Assembly: GCF_030815955.1 (NCBI RefSeq)
Contig: NZ_JAUSXK010000001.1
Span: forward strand, 2,418,001 to 2,482,000
Source of the DNA: Microbacterium murale
Lineage (GTDB): Bacteria; Actinomycetota; Actinomycetes; Actinomycetales; Microbacteriaceae
Reading direction: 5' to 3'
DNA: 64,000 nt
In this document: piece after piece, positions 50,004 through 58,990 of the stretch
Layout of the letters: every line of letters begins with the position of its first letter
Numbering within the stretch: the stretch's first letter is position 1
Notes under the pieces: model-generated
Database searches by the model: none
The model's input: only the letters and a program-made list of their open reading frames with translations
Told to the model about the DNA's origin: nothing
Program-made: the position numbers and the translations under genes

Positions 50004-51778
50004 GTCAGACAACCACTCTCGTCACGGCGGCACGCGCCGCCAAACAGGGGGCGTTCCGACGTTTCCTGCGCAACCCCCTCGGGCTCATATCCTCCATCGT
50101 GCTGCTCGTCATCGTGCTCGGGGCGCTTGTCGCCCCGTTCCTTCCGCTGCCCTCGCCCGACCTGGTCGTGCTCAGCGACGCGATGCAGGCGCCCAGTGCC
50201 GCGCACCTGCTCGGGACGGATGCCTCGGGTCGCGACGTGTTGAGCCGGCTGTTGTTCGGTGCCCAGGTCAGCCTCGCGGGCGCGGCTCTCGCGCTCGTCG
50301 TCGCGCTCGTGGTGGGCCTGCCGACCGGTCTGATCGCCGGCTACTATGGTGGCCCGTTCGACGCCGTCGCCAACTGGGTGAACAACCTCAATATGGCGCT
50401 GCCAGGGATCGTGCTGCTGCTCGCGGTGCGTGCTGTGGCGGGTCCGTCGATCTGGATCTCGATGGGTGTGTTCGGCGTCCTGCTCGCGCCGGGGGTCTTC
50501 CGCATCGTGCGTGCCGCGGTTCAGGCTGTGCGTGGCGAGCTCTACATTGACGCGGCTCGGGTGTCCGGACTCGGTGACGCCCGCATCATCGGTCGTCACG
50601 TGCTGACGGTCGTGCGTGCACCCGTCATCATCCAGTCCGCACGCCTTGCCAGCATCGCCATCGCTGTGCAGGCGGGGCTCGAGTTCCTCGGCATCGCCGA
50701 CAGCTCGGTGCCGTCGTGGGGCGGGATGCTCAATGAGGGGTTCCGTCGAATCTTCGTCAACCCATCGCTTATCTTCTGGCCGAGCCTGGCGATCGGGCTC
50801 ACGACCATGGCTCTCATCCTCCTCGGAAACGCGATGCGCGATGCCCTCGAAGACAGGGATGCCGGAGACAGCTCGAAGGTGGGCCGGCCGGAGCCGGCCG
50901 ACGTGGCCTCGTTGGCCGACCGCTCCGACGCATCGCTGCTGTCGGTTCGCGACCTCGAGGTCAGCTACGGCGTCGGTGACTCGAAGAACACCGTCGTGCA
51001 TCATGTCTCGCTGGATATCGAACCCGGTGAGGTGCTCGGCCTCGTCGGTGAATCGGGATCCGGTAAGACGCAGACTGCGTTCTCGGTGCTCGGGCTTCTG
51101 CCCGAGGGCGGCTGGGTCTCGCGCGGGTCCATCCGTTTCGACGGCACGGAACTCGCCGCCCTCAGCGCGACTGAACGGCGCAAGCTCCGCGGCACGGACA
51201 TCGCATATGTGCCTCAGGAGCCACTCAGCAACCTGGATCCGAGTTTCCGGATCGGGCAGCAGCTGACCGAGCCGCTGCGCACGCGGCTCGGTCTGTCGAG
51301 GACGCAAGCGAAGGAACGTGCCCTCAGCCTGCTCGCCAAGGTCGGCATCCCTGATCCGGAAGCGACCTTCCGCGCCTACCCGCACGAGATCTCGGGCGGC
51401 ATGGCACAGCGCGTCCTGATCGCGGGTGCTGTCGCGGGGGAGCCGAAGCTCCTGATCGCCGACGAGCCGACCACGGCGCTCGATGTGACGGTGCAGGCCG
51501 AGGTGCTCGATCTCCTGCGTGACCTGCAGCGCGAGACCGGAATGGCCGTGCTGCTCGTGACGCACAACTTCGGGGTCGTCGCTGACATCTGCGATCGCGT
51601 CGCTGTCATGAAGGCGGGCCGGATCGTCGAGACCAATGAGGTCGACACGATCCTGCGGAAACCGAGTGATCCTTATACCCAGACCCTCCTCGCCTCCATG
51701 CTGGACGAAGGACCGGTCCGTACCTACGTGGCTCCGACAACCGTCGATGCCGCCTCGTCAGAGGGGAGCAGAGGATGA
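50000..51778 (+). CDS. Fused Opp/Dpp-type permease (DppC class) and ATPase (DppD class)
   Basis: One 592-residue chain carries two transporter parts. Residues 1 to about 290 are a DppC-type permease (LLGTDASGRDVLSRLLFGAQVSL, EAA loop YIDAARVSGLGDARIIGRHVL). A linker of about 25 residues leads to an ATPase (about 315-592) with Walker A GESGSGKT, Q-loop YVPQEPLSNLDPSF, signature ISGGMAQR and Walker B LLIADEPTTALD. The region holds no stop or start at the join. This fusion type is known in annotated actinobacterial peptide transporters. It overlaps both neighbours by 4 nt. Confidence 0.9.
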   Translation: MSQTTTLVTAARAAKQGAFRRFLRNPLGLISSIVLLVIVLGALVAPFLPLPSPDLVVLSDAMQAPSAAHLLGTDASGRDVLSRLLFGAQVSLAGAALALVVALVVGLPTGLIAGYYGGPFDAVANWVNNLNMALPGIVLLLAVRAVAGPSIWISMGVFGVLLAPGVFRIVRAAVQAVRGELYIDAARVSGLGDARIIGRHVLTVVRAPVIIQSARLASIAIAVQAGLEFLGIADSSVPSWGGMLNEGFRRIFVNPSLIFWPSLAIGLTTMALILLGNAMRDALEDRDAGDSSKVGRPEPADVASLADRSDASLLSVRDLEVSYGVGDSKNTVVHHVSLDIEPGEVLGLVGESGSGKTQTAFSVLGLLPEGGWVSRGSIRFDGTELAALSATERRKLRGTDIAYVPQEPLSNLDPSFRIGQQLTEPLRTRLGLSRTQAKERALSLLAKVGIPDPEATFRAYPHEISGGMAQRVLIAGAVAGEPKLLIADEPTTALDVTVQAEVLDLLRDLQRETGMAVLLVTHNFGVVADICDRVAVMKAGRIVETNEVDTILRKPSDPYTQTLLASMLDEGPVRTYVAPTTVDAASSEGSRG

Positions 51779-52611
51779 ACGCATCCGACAAGCTGCTGAG
51801 TGTAAACGATCTTGAGGTCGTGTACCGCGGGCGAGGGCGAAAGGTGTTCACCGCTCTCAAAGGGGTCTCACTGGACATCCGTCCCGGCGAGACGCTGGGA
51901 CTGGTCGGCGAGTCCGGATCCGGTAAGACGACGATCGGCCGTGCCGTGCTGGGGCTCGCTCCCGTGTCCAAGGGCACGATCACCTTCGACGGGCGCGACA
52001 TCACGAACGTCCCTGCGAGTGAGCGTCGCTCGCTCGCACGCGAGATGCAGGTCGTCTTCCAGGATCCGTACACGTCGCTCAATCCGTCCATGACAGTGGC
52101 CGACATTCTTGCCGAACCGCTCTTGATTCAGGGATGGACGCGTAAGGACGCCTACGCGCGGATCCGCGAGCTTCTCGATCGCGTGCACCTGCCGGCGGAT
52201 GCCGATCGGCGCCTACCCAGCGAGTTCTCTGGTGGACAGCGCCAGCGCGTGGCCATCGCTCGTGCGATCGCGCTCCACCCGCGCCTGATCATCTGTGACG
52301 AGCCCGTCTCGGCACTGGACCTGACGACTCAGGCGCGCGTGCTCGAGCTTCTCATCGAGATTCAAGAGGCAACGGGTGTCGCATACTTGTTCGTGTCGCA
52401 CGACCTCGGCGTCGTACGACACATCAGCCATCGTGTGACGGTGCTGTACCGAGGAGAGATCGTCGAAGCGGGCGATGTCGATCAGGTCACCGCACGGCCT
52501 GAGCACGCGTACACGCAACGCTTGTTCATGTCGGCACCCGTCGCGGACGTCGCGCTCCAGCGCGAGCGTCGCCAAGAACGGCGCCTCTTGGCGACCGGTT
52601 CAGAAAGATGA
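51775..52611 (+). CDS. Opp/Dpp-type ABC transporter ATPase, DppF class
   Basis: Second ATPase of the importer, 278 residues. Walker A is GESGSGKTT, the Q-loop is VVFQDPYTSLNPSM, the signature FSGGQRQRVAIARAI, and Walker B LIICDEPVSALD; LFVSHDLGVVRHI holds the switch His. The C-terminal EHAYTQRLFMSAPV tail is typical of this class. ATG overlaps the stop of the fused gene, and its stop overlaps the ATG of the GH3-TetR gene, so all products are made from one message. Confidence 0.92.
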   Translation: MNASDKLLSVNDLEVVYRGRGRKVFTALKGVSLDIRPGETLGLVGESGSGKTTIGRAVLGLAPVSKGTITFDGRDITNVPASERRSLAREMQVVFQDPYTSLNPSMTVADILAEPLLIQGWTRKDAYARIRELLDRVHLPADADRRLPSEFSGGQRQRVAIARAIALHPRLIICDEPVSALDLTTQARVLELLIEIQEATGVAYLFVSHDLGVVRHISHRVTVLYRGEIVEAGDVDQVTARPEHAYTQRLFMSAPVADVALQRERRQERRLLATGSER

Positions 52612-55067
52612 GGATGGAAAACACGACCAGTACCGCCGGACCTTCGGCGCGACACACGGACGGCACGCCCTACCGCGACCTCAATGGCAATGGGGTGATG
52701 GACCCCTACGAGGATCCGCGGTTGCCCATCGAAGAGCGAGTCGAGGATCTGCTCTCACGACTGTCGCTCGCCGAGAAAGCGGGGCTCATGGTGCAGTCGG
52801 TGGTGAGCGTCACGAGCGATGGCGCTATCGACGGAGACGAGATCGCGCCACGTGAGCTCAGCGCACGCCGGATGATCGAAGAACGACACGTGACACATCT
52901 GAACGTGCACCGAATCCCCGACCCCCGGGCGATGGCGCGGTGGAACAACGAGGTGCAGCGCGTCGCCGAGCGGGCGCCGCACGGCATCCCGGTGACGATC
53001 TCGACCGACCCCAGGCACTCGTTCACGGAGAACTGGGGAGCGTCCTTCAGCGCCGAGCACCTGTCCGCGTGGCCCGAGCCTCTCGGCCTCGGTGCGATCG
53101 GCGACGAGGCGACCGTCCGCGATTTCGCCGACATCGCGCGCCGTGAGTACACGGCCATCGGCATCCGGCTTGCATTGCACCCCACGCTCGACGTCGCTAC
53201 GGAGCCGCGCTGGGCGCGCCAGTACAGTACTTTCGGCCAAGACGCCGAGACCGTGGCGAAGCTGGGCGTCGCGTACGTCGACGGTTTCGAGGGCGGCGAT
53301 GGTCTCGGGGCGCAGAGTGTCTCGTGCATGGCGAAGCACTTCCCCGGAGGCGGACCGCAACGGGACGGCGAGGACCCGCACTTCAACTACGGCAAGGAGC
53401 AGGACTACACTGGCGGCATGTTCGAGTACCACCTCGAGCCGTTCCGCCGTGTCATAGCCCGTGGCGTACCCGCGATCATGCCCTCATACGGCATCCCGAT
53501 CGGGCTGACTCTCGACGGCGAGCCCGTTGAGGAAGTCGGCTTCGGGTTCAACCGCCAGATCATCACCGGCCTGCTGCGTGAGAAGCTCGGCTTCGACGGC
53601 GTGGTCTGCACCGACTGGGGTCTGGTCACCGAGTCACGCATCGGGGGCAAGGTTCTGCCGCCGCGGGCATGGGGTGTGGAGCACCTCACCGAGGTCGAAC
53701 GCGTGCAGAAGATTCTCGAGGCGGGGTGCGATCAGCTCGGTGGTGAGGAGGAACCGGGCTACATCGTCGAACTCGTCGAGTCCGGTGCAGTCGATGAAGC
53801 CCGCATCGATGAATCGGTTCGGCGACTGCTTCGGGTGAAGTTCGCACTCGGCCTGTTCGAGCATCCCTATGTCGACGAGGAAGCCGCGATCGACTCCGTC
53901 GGCACGGTGGAGTATCGCGCAGCCGGGCATGCCGCCCAGGCGCGATCGATGGTCGTGCTGACCAACGGGCTATCATCATCCAGCCCGGCCCTTCCGTTGC
54001 GTCGGGGGGCGAAGGTGTTCGCAGAGGAGCTCTCGGACGCATCGCTCAAGGAGGCGGGCCTGGTCCCGGTGAGTGATCCGGCGGAGGCCGAGGCGAACAT
54101 CGTTCGGATCGTCGCCCCCTACGACGCCCGGGACGGGTTCGCACTGGAGGCGAGCTTTCATGCCGGTTCGCTCGAATTCGCGCCGGCGATCGCGGAACGG
54201 CTGCAGACGCTCGCCGCTCACGCACCAGTGATTCTTGTCGTACACCTGGAGCGACCGGCGATCCTCGAACCGCTCTTCCCGAGCTGCGCGGCATTTCTCG
54301 TCGAGTTCGGCGCCTCCGACGACGCCGTCCTCGAAGTGCTGACGGGCCGTACGCGCGCCGAGGGGCGTCTGCCGTTCGACATCCCGCGCTCCGTCGAAGC
54401 GGTGCGCACGTCCCGCGTCGACGTTCCGGGGGACTACGCGAGCCCGCTTTTTCCGGCCGGTCAGCCCAGCGCTCCCATCCGGCGCAGGGCGCCGCGTCGG
54501 ACCTACGCTCAGGGACGGGAGAGTCAGGAGCTGATCCTCGAGACTGCGCTGGAGATCATCGAGCGCAAGGGATACGGCGCGACGTCACTGCGCGATATCG
54601 CGGAAGCGGTCGGCATGACGCAGGCGGGTCTGCTGCACCACTTCGGGACGAAGGAGAACCTGCTGGTCGAGGTGCTGCGACAGCGCGATGTCGTCAACCG
54701 GCGCATCGTCGCAGCGCAGGGCGGGGACGATCCGATGACGATCCGGGTGGCGCGTCACAACGAATCGGTGCCGGCATTGGTGCATCTCTACGTCAATCTC
54801 GAGGCTGCGGCGGCGGACGGGGAGCATCCTGCTCATGAGTTCTTCCTCCGTCGTGAGAACGAGGTGCTGGCGAGCATGCGGCGCGACATCGAAGCCCGCC
54901 AGCAGGCAGGCACGGTTGCACGTGACGTCGATGCCTCGATGATGGCTCGGGTGTTCCTCGCTCTCTCCGACGGGTTGCAGGCTCAATGGGGCATCAATCC
55001 CGAGGTGGATCTCGTGGGAACGATCGAGTGGCTCTGGGCGCAGTTCGCCGAGAGGAAAGGGGAGTGA
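52608..55067 (+). CDS. GH3 beta-glycosidase fused to a TetR-family regulator
   Basis: An 819-residue two-function protein. Residues 1 to about 615 are a complete GH3 enzyme: an EF-hand-like DLNGNGVMDPYED (24-36), Lys243-His244 in AKHFPGGGPQRDGED, nucleophile Asp336 in GVVCTDWG, and a C-terminal alpha/beta domain ending GDYASPLFPAG. After a basic Pro/Arg linker (616-632), residues about 633-819 are a TetR regulator. Its helix-turn-helix is ATSLRDIAEAVGMTQAGLLHHFGTKENLL, split here as residues 658-675 and 676-686, followed by a helical ligand domain. No start codon lies in the linker and no other frame shows a lost GH3 tail, so the fusion is real on this sequence. No signal peptide. Last main gene of the importer operon. 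Confidence 0.85.
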   Translation: MRMENTTSTAGPSARHTDGTPYRDLNGNGVMDPYEDPRLPIEERVEDLLSRLSLAEKAGLMVQSVVSVTSDGAIDGDEIAPRELSARRMIEERHVTHLNVHRIPDPRAMARWNNEVQRVAERAPHGIPVTISTDPRHSFTENWGASFSAEHLSAWPEPLGLGAIGDEATVRDFADIARREYTAIGIRLALHPTLDVATEPRWARQYSTFGQDAETVAKLGVAYVDGFEGGDGLGAQSVSCMAKHFPGGGPQRDGEDPHFNYGKEQDYTGGMFEYHLEPFRRVIARGVPAIMPSYGIPIGLTLDGEPVEEVGFGFNRQIITGLLREKLGFDGVVCTDWGLVTESRIGGKVLPPRAWGVEHLTEVERVQKILEAGCDQLGGEEEPGYIVELVESGAVDEARIDESVRRLLRVKFALGLFEHPYVDEEAAIDSVGTVEYRAAGHAAQARSMVVLTNGLSSSSPALPLRRGAKVFAEELSDASLKEAGLVPVSDPAEAEANIVRIVAPYDARDGFALEASFHAGSLEFAPAIAERLQTLAAHAPVILVVHLERPAILEPLFPSCAAFLVEFGASDDAVLEVLTGRTRAEGRLPFDIPRSVEAVRTSRVDVPGDYASPLFPAGQPSAPIRRRAPRRTYAQGRESQELILETALEIIERKGYGATSLRDIAEAVGMTQAGLLHHFGTKENLLVEVLRQRDVVNRRIVAAQGGDDPMTIRVARHNESVPALVHLYVNLEAAAADGEHPAHEFFLRRENEVLASMRRDIEARQQAGTVARDVDASMMARVFLALSDGLQAQWGINPEVDLVGTIEWLWAQFAERKGE

Positions 55068-55147
55068 TGCAGGCGATGGACGGGCGCGTCGACTCGCCTG
55101 AACTCGAGCAGCTCTATGCCGACTCCGAGGCGAACTCGACGGCTTGA
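55067..55147 (+). CDS. Possible 26-residue coupled ORF
   Basis: An ATG at 55067 shares one base with the stop of the GH3-TetR gene (TGATG) and has AAAGGGGAG directly upstream. The frame encodes MQAMDGRVDSPELEQLYADS and six more residues before TGA. It resembles no family I recognise. It may be a short coupled peptide or the remnant of a lost gene. Confidence 0.25.
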   Translation: MQAMDGRVDSPELEQLYADSEANSTA

Positions 55148-55166
55148 TGTCACGGACGGCCCGCGT

Positions 55167-56105
55167 CTATCCGCTCGAGGCCGGTGGCTGCGCCGAAAGC
55201 GTCGCGCGCACGATGCTCAGGAACCAGGCCGTTGCCGTGTTCGTATCCGAGTCGCGGTGCGAGACGAGATGAATGGATGTCGTAGGTGATGGGAACGGCA
55301 GTTCGAGCAGCTTCGTGCCAGAGGGAAGAGCGAGCGCTGCGAACGCATCGATCGGAACGATCGCGACGAACCCGCAACGCGCGACGATCCACGGCAGGGA
55401 GGTGAAGCGGGGCACCTCCACGTGCGGAGTCCGCGAGAGAACGCCTGCGCCCAGCGTCGTGACCGCCTCGGTGATCGCTCGGTGGCCTGCCGACGATCCG
55501 ACCCGTGCCTCAGGCAGACGGCGCAGATCATCGACACGAATCCGACCGTTGTCGTCCTCGAGGTCAGACGGCACCAGGCAGGCGTACCGGTCCTGAAACA
55601 GGACTTCCTGATTCACCGGCCCCGCAACCGGGGAACTGGTGATCGCTGCATCGATATCGCCCGACAGCACCTCCGCTGCGACCGTGTCGATGTCGAGTGG
55701 GACGACTTCGATCGAGATTCCTGGGCCGTCGTGCCCCGTGGCCAGCAGAATGCGCGGCAGGAGCCCCGCTTCGCCGAGGTCGGTGAGGGCGATGCGAAAC
55801 CGGCGCTGCGACGTCGCCGGATCGAAGCGATTGCCGTCTTCGGAAATTGCGACTATGCGCGAGAGCGGACTGCTGATCTCGGTGTACAGATCTGTGGCGA
55901 GGCGGGTGGGCCGGACCCCCGTGCCCGTGCGGATGAAGAGCGGGTCACCGAAGTGCGTTCGCAGTCGCCGGAGAGCGTGGCTGACAGCGGGTTGCGAGAC
56001 CCGAAGGGTCTCTGCGGCGGCCGTCAGGTTCTTAGCCCGATAGATCACCACGAATGTCCGAAGGAGGTTGAGGTCGATGTTCGCGAGCATCTCTCTATTA
56101 TTCAC
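55167..56105 (-). CDS. LysR-family regulator
   Basis: A 312-residue regulator with an N-terminal winged helix (ANIDLNLLRTFVVIYRAKNLTAAAETL, in two parts, then RVSQPAVSHALRRLRTHFGDPLF) and an effector-binding domain. The N-terminus, with its acidic DLNLL start, resembles the NodD/SyrM branch. The start is GTG at 56105, or ATG at 56090 giving 307 residues; neither has a clear ribosome binding site. It is divergent from the ThDP-enzyme gene and probably activates it through the ATTATTC boxes between them. Effector unknown. Confidence 0.85.
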   Translation of the reverse strand: MNNREMLANIDLNLLRTFVVIYRAKNLTAAAETLRVSQPAVSHALRRLRTHFGDPLFIRTGTGVRPTRLATDLYTEISSPLSRIVAISEDGNRFDPATSQRRFRIALTDLGEAGLLPRILLATGHDGPGISIEVVPLDIDTVAAEVLSGDIDAAITSSPVAGPVNQEVLFQDRYACLVPSDLEDDNGRIRVDDLRRLPEARVGSSAGHRAITEAVTTLGAGVLSRTPHVEVPRFTSLPWIVARCGFVAIVPIDAFAALALPSGTKLLELPFPSPTTSIHLVSHRDSDTNTATAWFLSIVRATLSAQPPASSG

Positions 56106-56135
56106 GCCGAGAATAATTCAGATACCTATTATTCA
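56095..56135. promoter_or_regulatory. Repeated ATTATTC boxes in the LysR-ThDP enzyme intergenic region
   Basis: CTATTATTCA occurs exactly twice (56095-56104 and 56126-56135), 31 bp apart or three helical turns, with an inverted copy GAATAAT at 56111-56117 between them. The AT-rich block contrasts with the surrounding DNA. This multi-box layout is usual for LysR-type binding at a divergent promoter. Confidence 0.55.
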
Positions 56136-56206
56136 TTGGACGCACCTTTGCGAGAGATTTACCGTGGAGTCAGGTCGCCGATGACCTGAGGAACGGAATC
56201 AGTGCA

Positions 56207-57859
56207 GTGACGCAGATGATGAAGGTCGCCGACTCTCTCGGCCGCATGCTCGCCGAGTTGGGTGTATCGCAGGTATTCGGAGTGGTCGGAAGCGGCAACT
56301 ACCGGGTGACGAACGCGCTCGTCGCTTCCGGTGCGACCTATGTCGCGGCCCGGCACGAAGCCGGTGCAGCGTCCATGGCCGATGCGTACTCCCGCATCAC
56401 CGGCGATGTCAGCGCGCTGAGCCTGCATCAGGGATGCGGGCTCACGAACGCATTGACGGGTATCACCGAGGCCGCGAAGTGCCACACGCCGCTCCTGGTG
56501 CTCGCCGCCGACACGGCCGTGGGCGATGTCACGTCGAACTTCCACATCGACCAGGACGCCGCCGTGCGTGCCGTCGGCGCCACGCCCATGCGCATCCACT
56601 CCGCCGAGACCGCGCTCGCGGATGCGGCCCGAGCATTCCGGGTCGCTCAGGTCGAGCGCACCACTGTCGTGCTCTCGTTGCCCATCGACATCCAGGATCG
56701 GGAGATCGCGTATCCGGGTCCGCGGCCGGCGTCGAATCTCCGAGTTCCGACGCCGACCGTCTTGACCGGTGACGCGACGGAACTCGGCGAGATGATGGCA
56801 CGTGCGCACCGTCCGGTCATCATCGGAGGTCGCGGGTCCCGGATTGCGAAGCGCGACCTGCGTGAGCTTGCGGCGGTGACCGGCGCACTGCTGATCGCGT
56901 CGGGCGGCGCGCGCGGGGTTTTCGAGGGTGATGAGTGGGCGCTCGATGTCGTCGGAGGCTTCGCGACGGACAGCGCAGCGGAGCTCGTTCGCGATGCCGA
57001 CCTCATAGTCGGCTTTGGTGTCGCGCTCAATGACTGGACAACGCGCGGCGGAACCTTGCTCGAGAAGGCGACGCTCGTCCAGGTCGACGACCGTGTCGGC
57101 GCCATCGGCAAGCACCGTCTGGTCGACCTCGGCATCGTCGGCGATACCCGGGCCGTCGCGCGTGCCGTGATCGCGGCGCTGGCGGCGTCCGGGACGACAC
57201 AGGCCGGATACCGCACTCCCGAGGTCGCCGATCGGATTCGCACAGCGCGCTATTGGGCGGACCAGGATGTCGAGGTGGTCGACGAACCAGGGTTCATCGA
57301 CCCGGCCGCGCTGACCAACGCACTCGATGCGATCCTTCCGGACGAACGCGTCGTCGTCGTAGACGGGGGAAACGTCAACGCGTACCCGGGCGCGCATCTG
57401 CGAGTGCCGGACGACGAGGGTTACGTCCTCCCGCTCTCTTTCCAGTCCATCGGCCTCGGCCTGGCGAGTGTCATCGGCGCTGCCGTCGCGCGTCCGGATC
57501 GGATGGCCGTGCTCGGCACTGGTGACGGGTCTCTGCTGATGGGGGCTGTGGAGTTGGAAACCGCCGTTCGGCTGCGGCTCGGCGTGGTCATCATCGCTTT
57601 CAACGACAGCGCCTACGGTGCCGAGATCCACCTCTTCCCGGACTCCACGCCAGAGGAGCAGGAGATCGTGCGTTTTCCTGACACCGACATCGCGGCGATC
57701 GCACGGGGCTATGGCTGCGACGCGATCACCGTGCGCTCTCTCGATGACCTCGGCGGCGTATCGGCCTGGCTCGAGTCGGATCGCGATCGCCCTCTGGTGA
57801 TCGACGCGAAGATCACCGGCCGTGCTTCCTGGCTCATGGCCCGAGAGCACGGGCACTAG
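56207..57859 (+). CDS. Thiamine-diphosphate-dependent enzyme, acetolactate-synthase-like
   Basis: A 550-residue ThDP enzyme with the three-domain layout. The N-terminal domain has the cofactor-activating Glu in AARHEAGAASMADAYSR and SLHQGCGLTNALTGI. The C-terminal domain binds ThDP and Mg through GTGDGSLLMGAVELETAV and IAFNDSAYGAE. It probably decarboxylates or ligates a 2-keto acid, but it is not close to biosynthetic acetolactate synthase: no regulatory subunit gene follows. GTG at 56207 is the start, with ATG 9 nt later as an alternative. Neighbouring NitT/TauT-type transporter genes suggest a small acid as substrate. Confidence 0.75.
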   Translation: MTQMMKVADSLGRMLAELGVSQVFGVVGSGNYRVTNALVASGATYVAARHEAGAASMADAYSRITGDVSALSLHQGCGLTNALTGITEAAKCHTPLLVLAADTAVGDVTSNFHIDQDAAVRAVGATPMRIHSAETALADAARAFRVAQVERTTVVLSLPIDIQDREIAYPGPRPASNLRVPTPTVLTGDATELGEMMARAHRPVIIGGRGSRIAKRDLRELAAVTGALLIASGGARGVFEGDEWALDVVGGFATDSAAELVRDADLIVGFGVALNDWTTRGGTLLEKATLVQVDDRVGAIGKHRLVDLGIVGDTRAVARAVIAALAASGTTQAGYRTPEVADRIRTARYWADQDVEVVDEPGFIDPAALTNALDAILPDERVVVVDGGNVNAYPGAHLRVPDDEGYVLPLSFQSIGLGLASVIGAAVARPDRMAVLGTGDGSLLMGAVELETAVRLRLGVVIIAFNDSAYGAEIHLFPDSTPEEQEIVRFPDTDIAAIARGYGCDAITVRSLDDLGGVSAWLESDRDRPLVIDAKITGRASWLMAREHGH

Positions 57860-57920
57860 TCACGGTCACCGGAACGACGGCACCAGTAGACGTACGCAAC
57901 CGAAACAAGGGAGTTTCATC

Positions 57921-58977
57921 ATGATGCACAGCACAGCAACCCGTACCCGCCGGGCGCTCGTAGTCACGGGTGTTGCCGCCGTACTCGTTCTCGTGGGATG
58001 CGCAGCAGATCCGGAGGGCGCTGCATCCGAGAACGACGATGCCGGAGGCGAGGGCGGCACGATCCGGGTGGCCTATCTGGCGACAGGATCGTCGCTGCCG
58101 CTCTTCGTGACCGCCGAGAAGTATGCGGAAGAGGTCGGTATCGACGTCGAGCTGGTCGAGGTCGCGAGCGGCAACGAGTCGATCACCGGGGTCGCGACCG
58201 CCCAGTACGACGCCGGGTTCGCCGGCATCGGATCGGCCGCATACAACGCCGTGGACGAGGGCCTGCCTGTGCGGTACGTGGCCCCGATGCATTCGGGCTA
58301 TATCGAGGACTACTTCATCGTCTCGTCTCAACTGGCAAGCTCTTCGGACGAGGCGGCCACGGTCGCAGATGACATGTCGCAGCTCGCGGGGCAGACGTTC
58401 GCCGTGAACGCGCCCGGCGTCGTCACCGAGGCGCTGCTCGGTTTCGCGCTGGAGCGCGGCGGGCTGTCCATGGACGATGTCGCACTCGAGTACATCCCCC
58501 TTTCCCGATCAGGTGCCCGCACTCGCCAACGGTGGCATTGCAGCGGGCATCCTGTCGGAGCCGTTCCCCACGCAGGCCGAGGAGAACGGAGCGGGCTACC
58601 GCCCGTGGGAGACGCCCACGGATGAAGATCCGTTGCCCTTCACCGGCATCATCTACAACACCGACTGGGCGGAAGAGAATCCACAGGTGGCTGAGGACTT
58701 CATGCGCGCATACGCGATGGCCGCCGAAGACCTCGACACGAACGGCTGGGACACGCCGGAGATGCTCGACCTCGTCGAGCAGTACACGGGGGCGGATCCT
58801 GCGACCGTCGCCGCGTCGCGTCAGCACCACATCTCCGCTGACCTCGACGTGGACTTCGACGTCCTGCTGCGCTACCAGGAGTTCTTCATGGCGCAGGGGT
58901 CGTTGAACTACGACGAGATCATCCCGGAGGAAGACATCTGGGACTTCAGTTGGCGCGATGCAGCCCTCGAGAACTGA
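57921..58977 (+). pseudogene. NitT/TauT-type substrate-binding lipoprotein, +1 frameshift
   Basis: The frame starts at ATG 57921 after AAGGGAG with a lipoprotein signal (lipobox LVGC, Cys27) and continues through GTIRVAYLATGSSLPLFVTAEKY in two parts to DVALEYIP. It then shifts: the next frame continues PFPDQVPALANGGIAAGILSE to the stop at 58977. The break is at five C bases (58496-58500); removing one C restores a continuous protein of about 351 residues. It is either a real inactivating mutation or a sequencing error in the C-run. The intact transporter genes downstream favour a recent event or an error. Confidence 0.8.
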
Positions 58978-58990
58978 TGCGGGCGAGTCG

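Noticed and set aside
56159..57856. Open frame of 565 codons antisense to the ThDP enzyme
   Set aside because: Low-complexity Arg/Asp-rich translation without recognised motifs; the sense strand has complete ThDP motifs.
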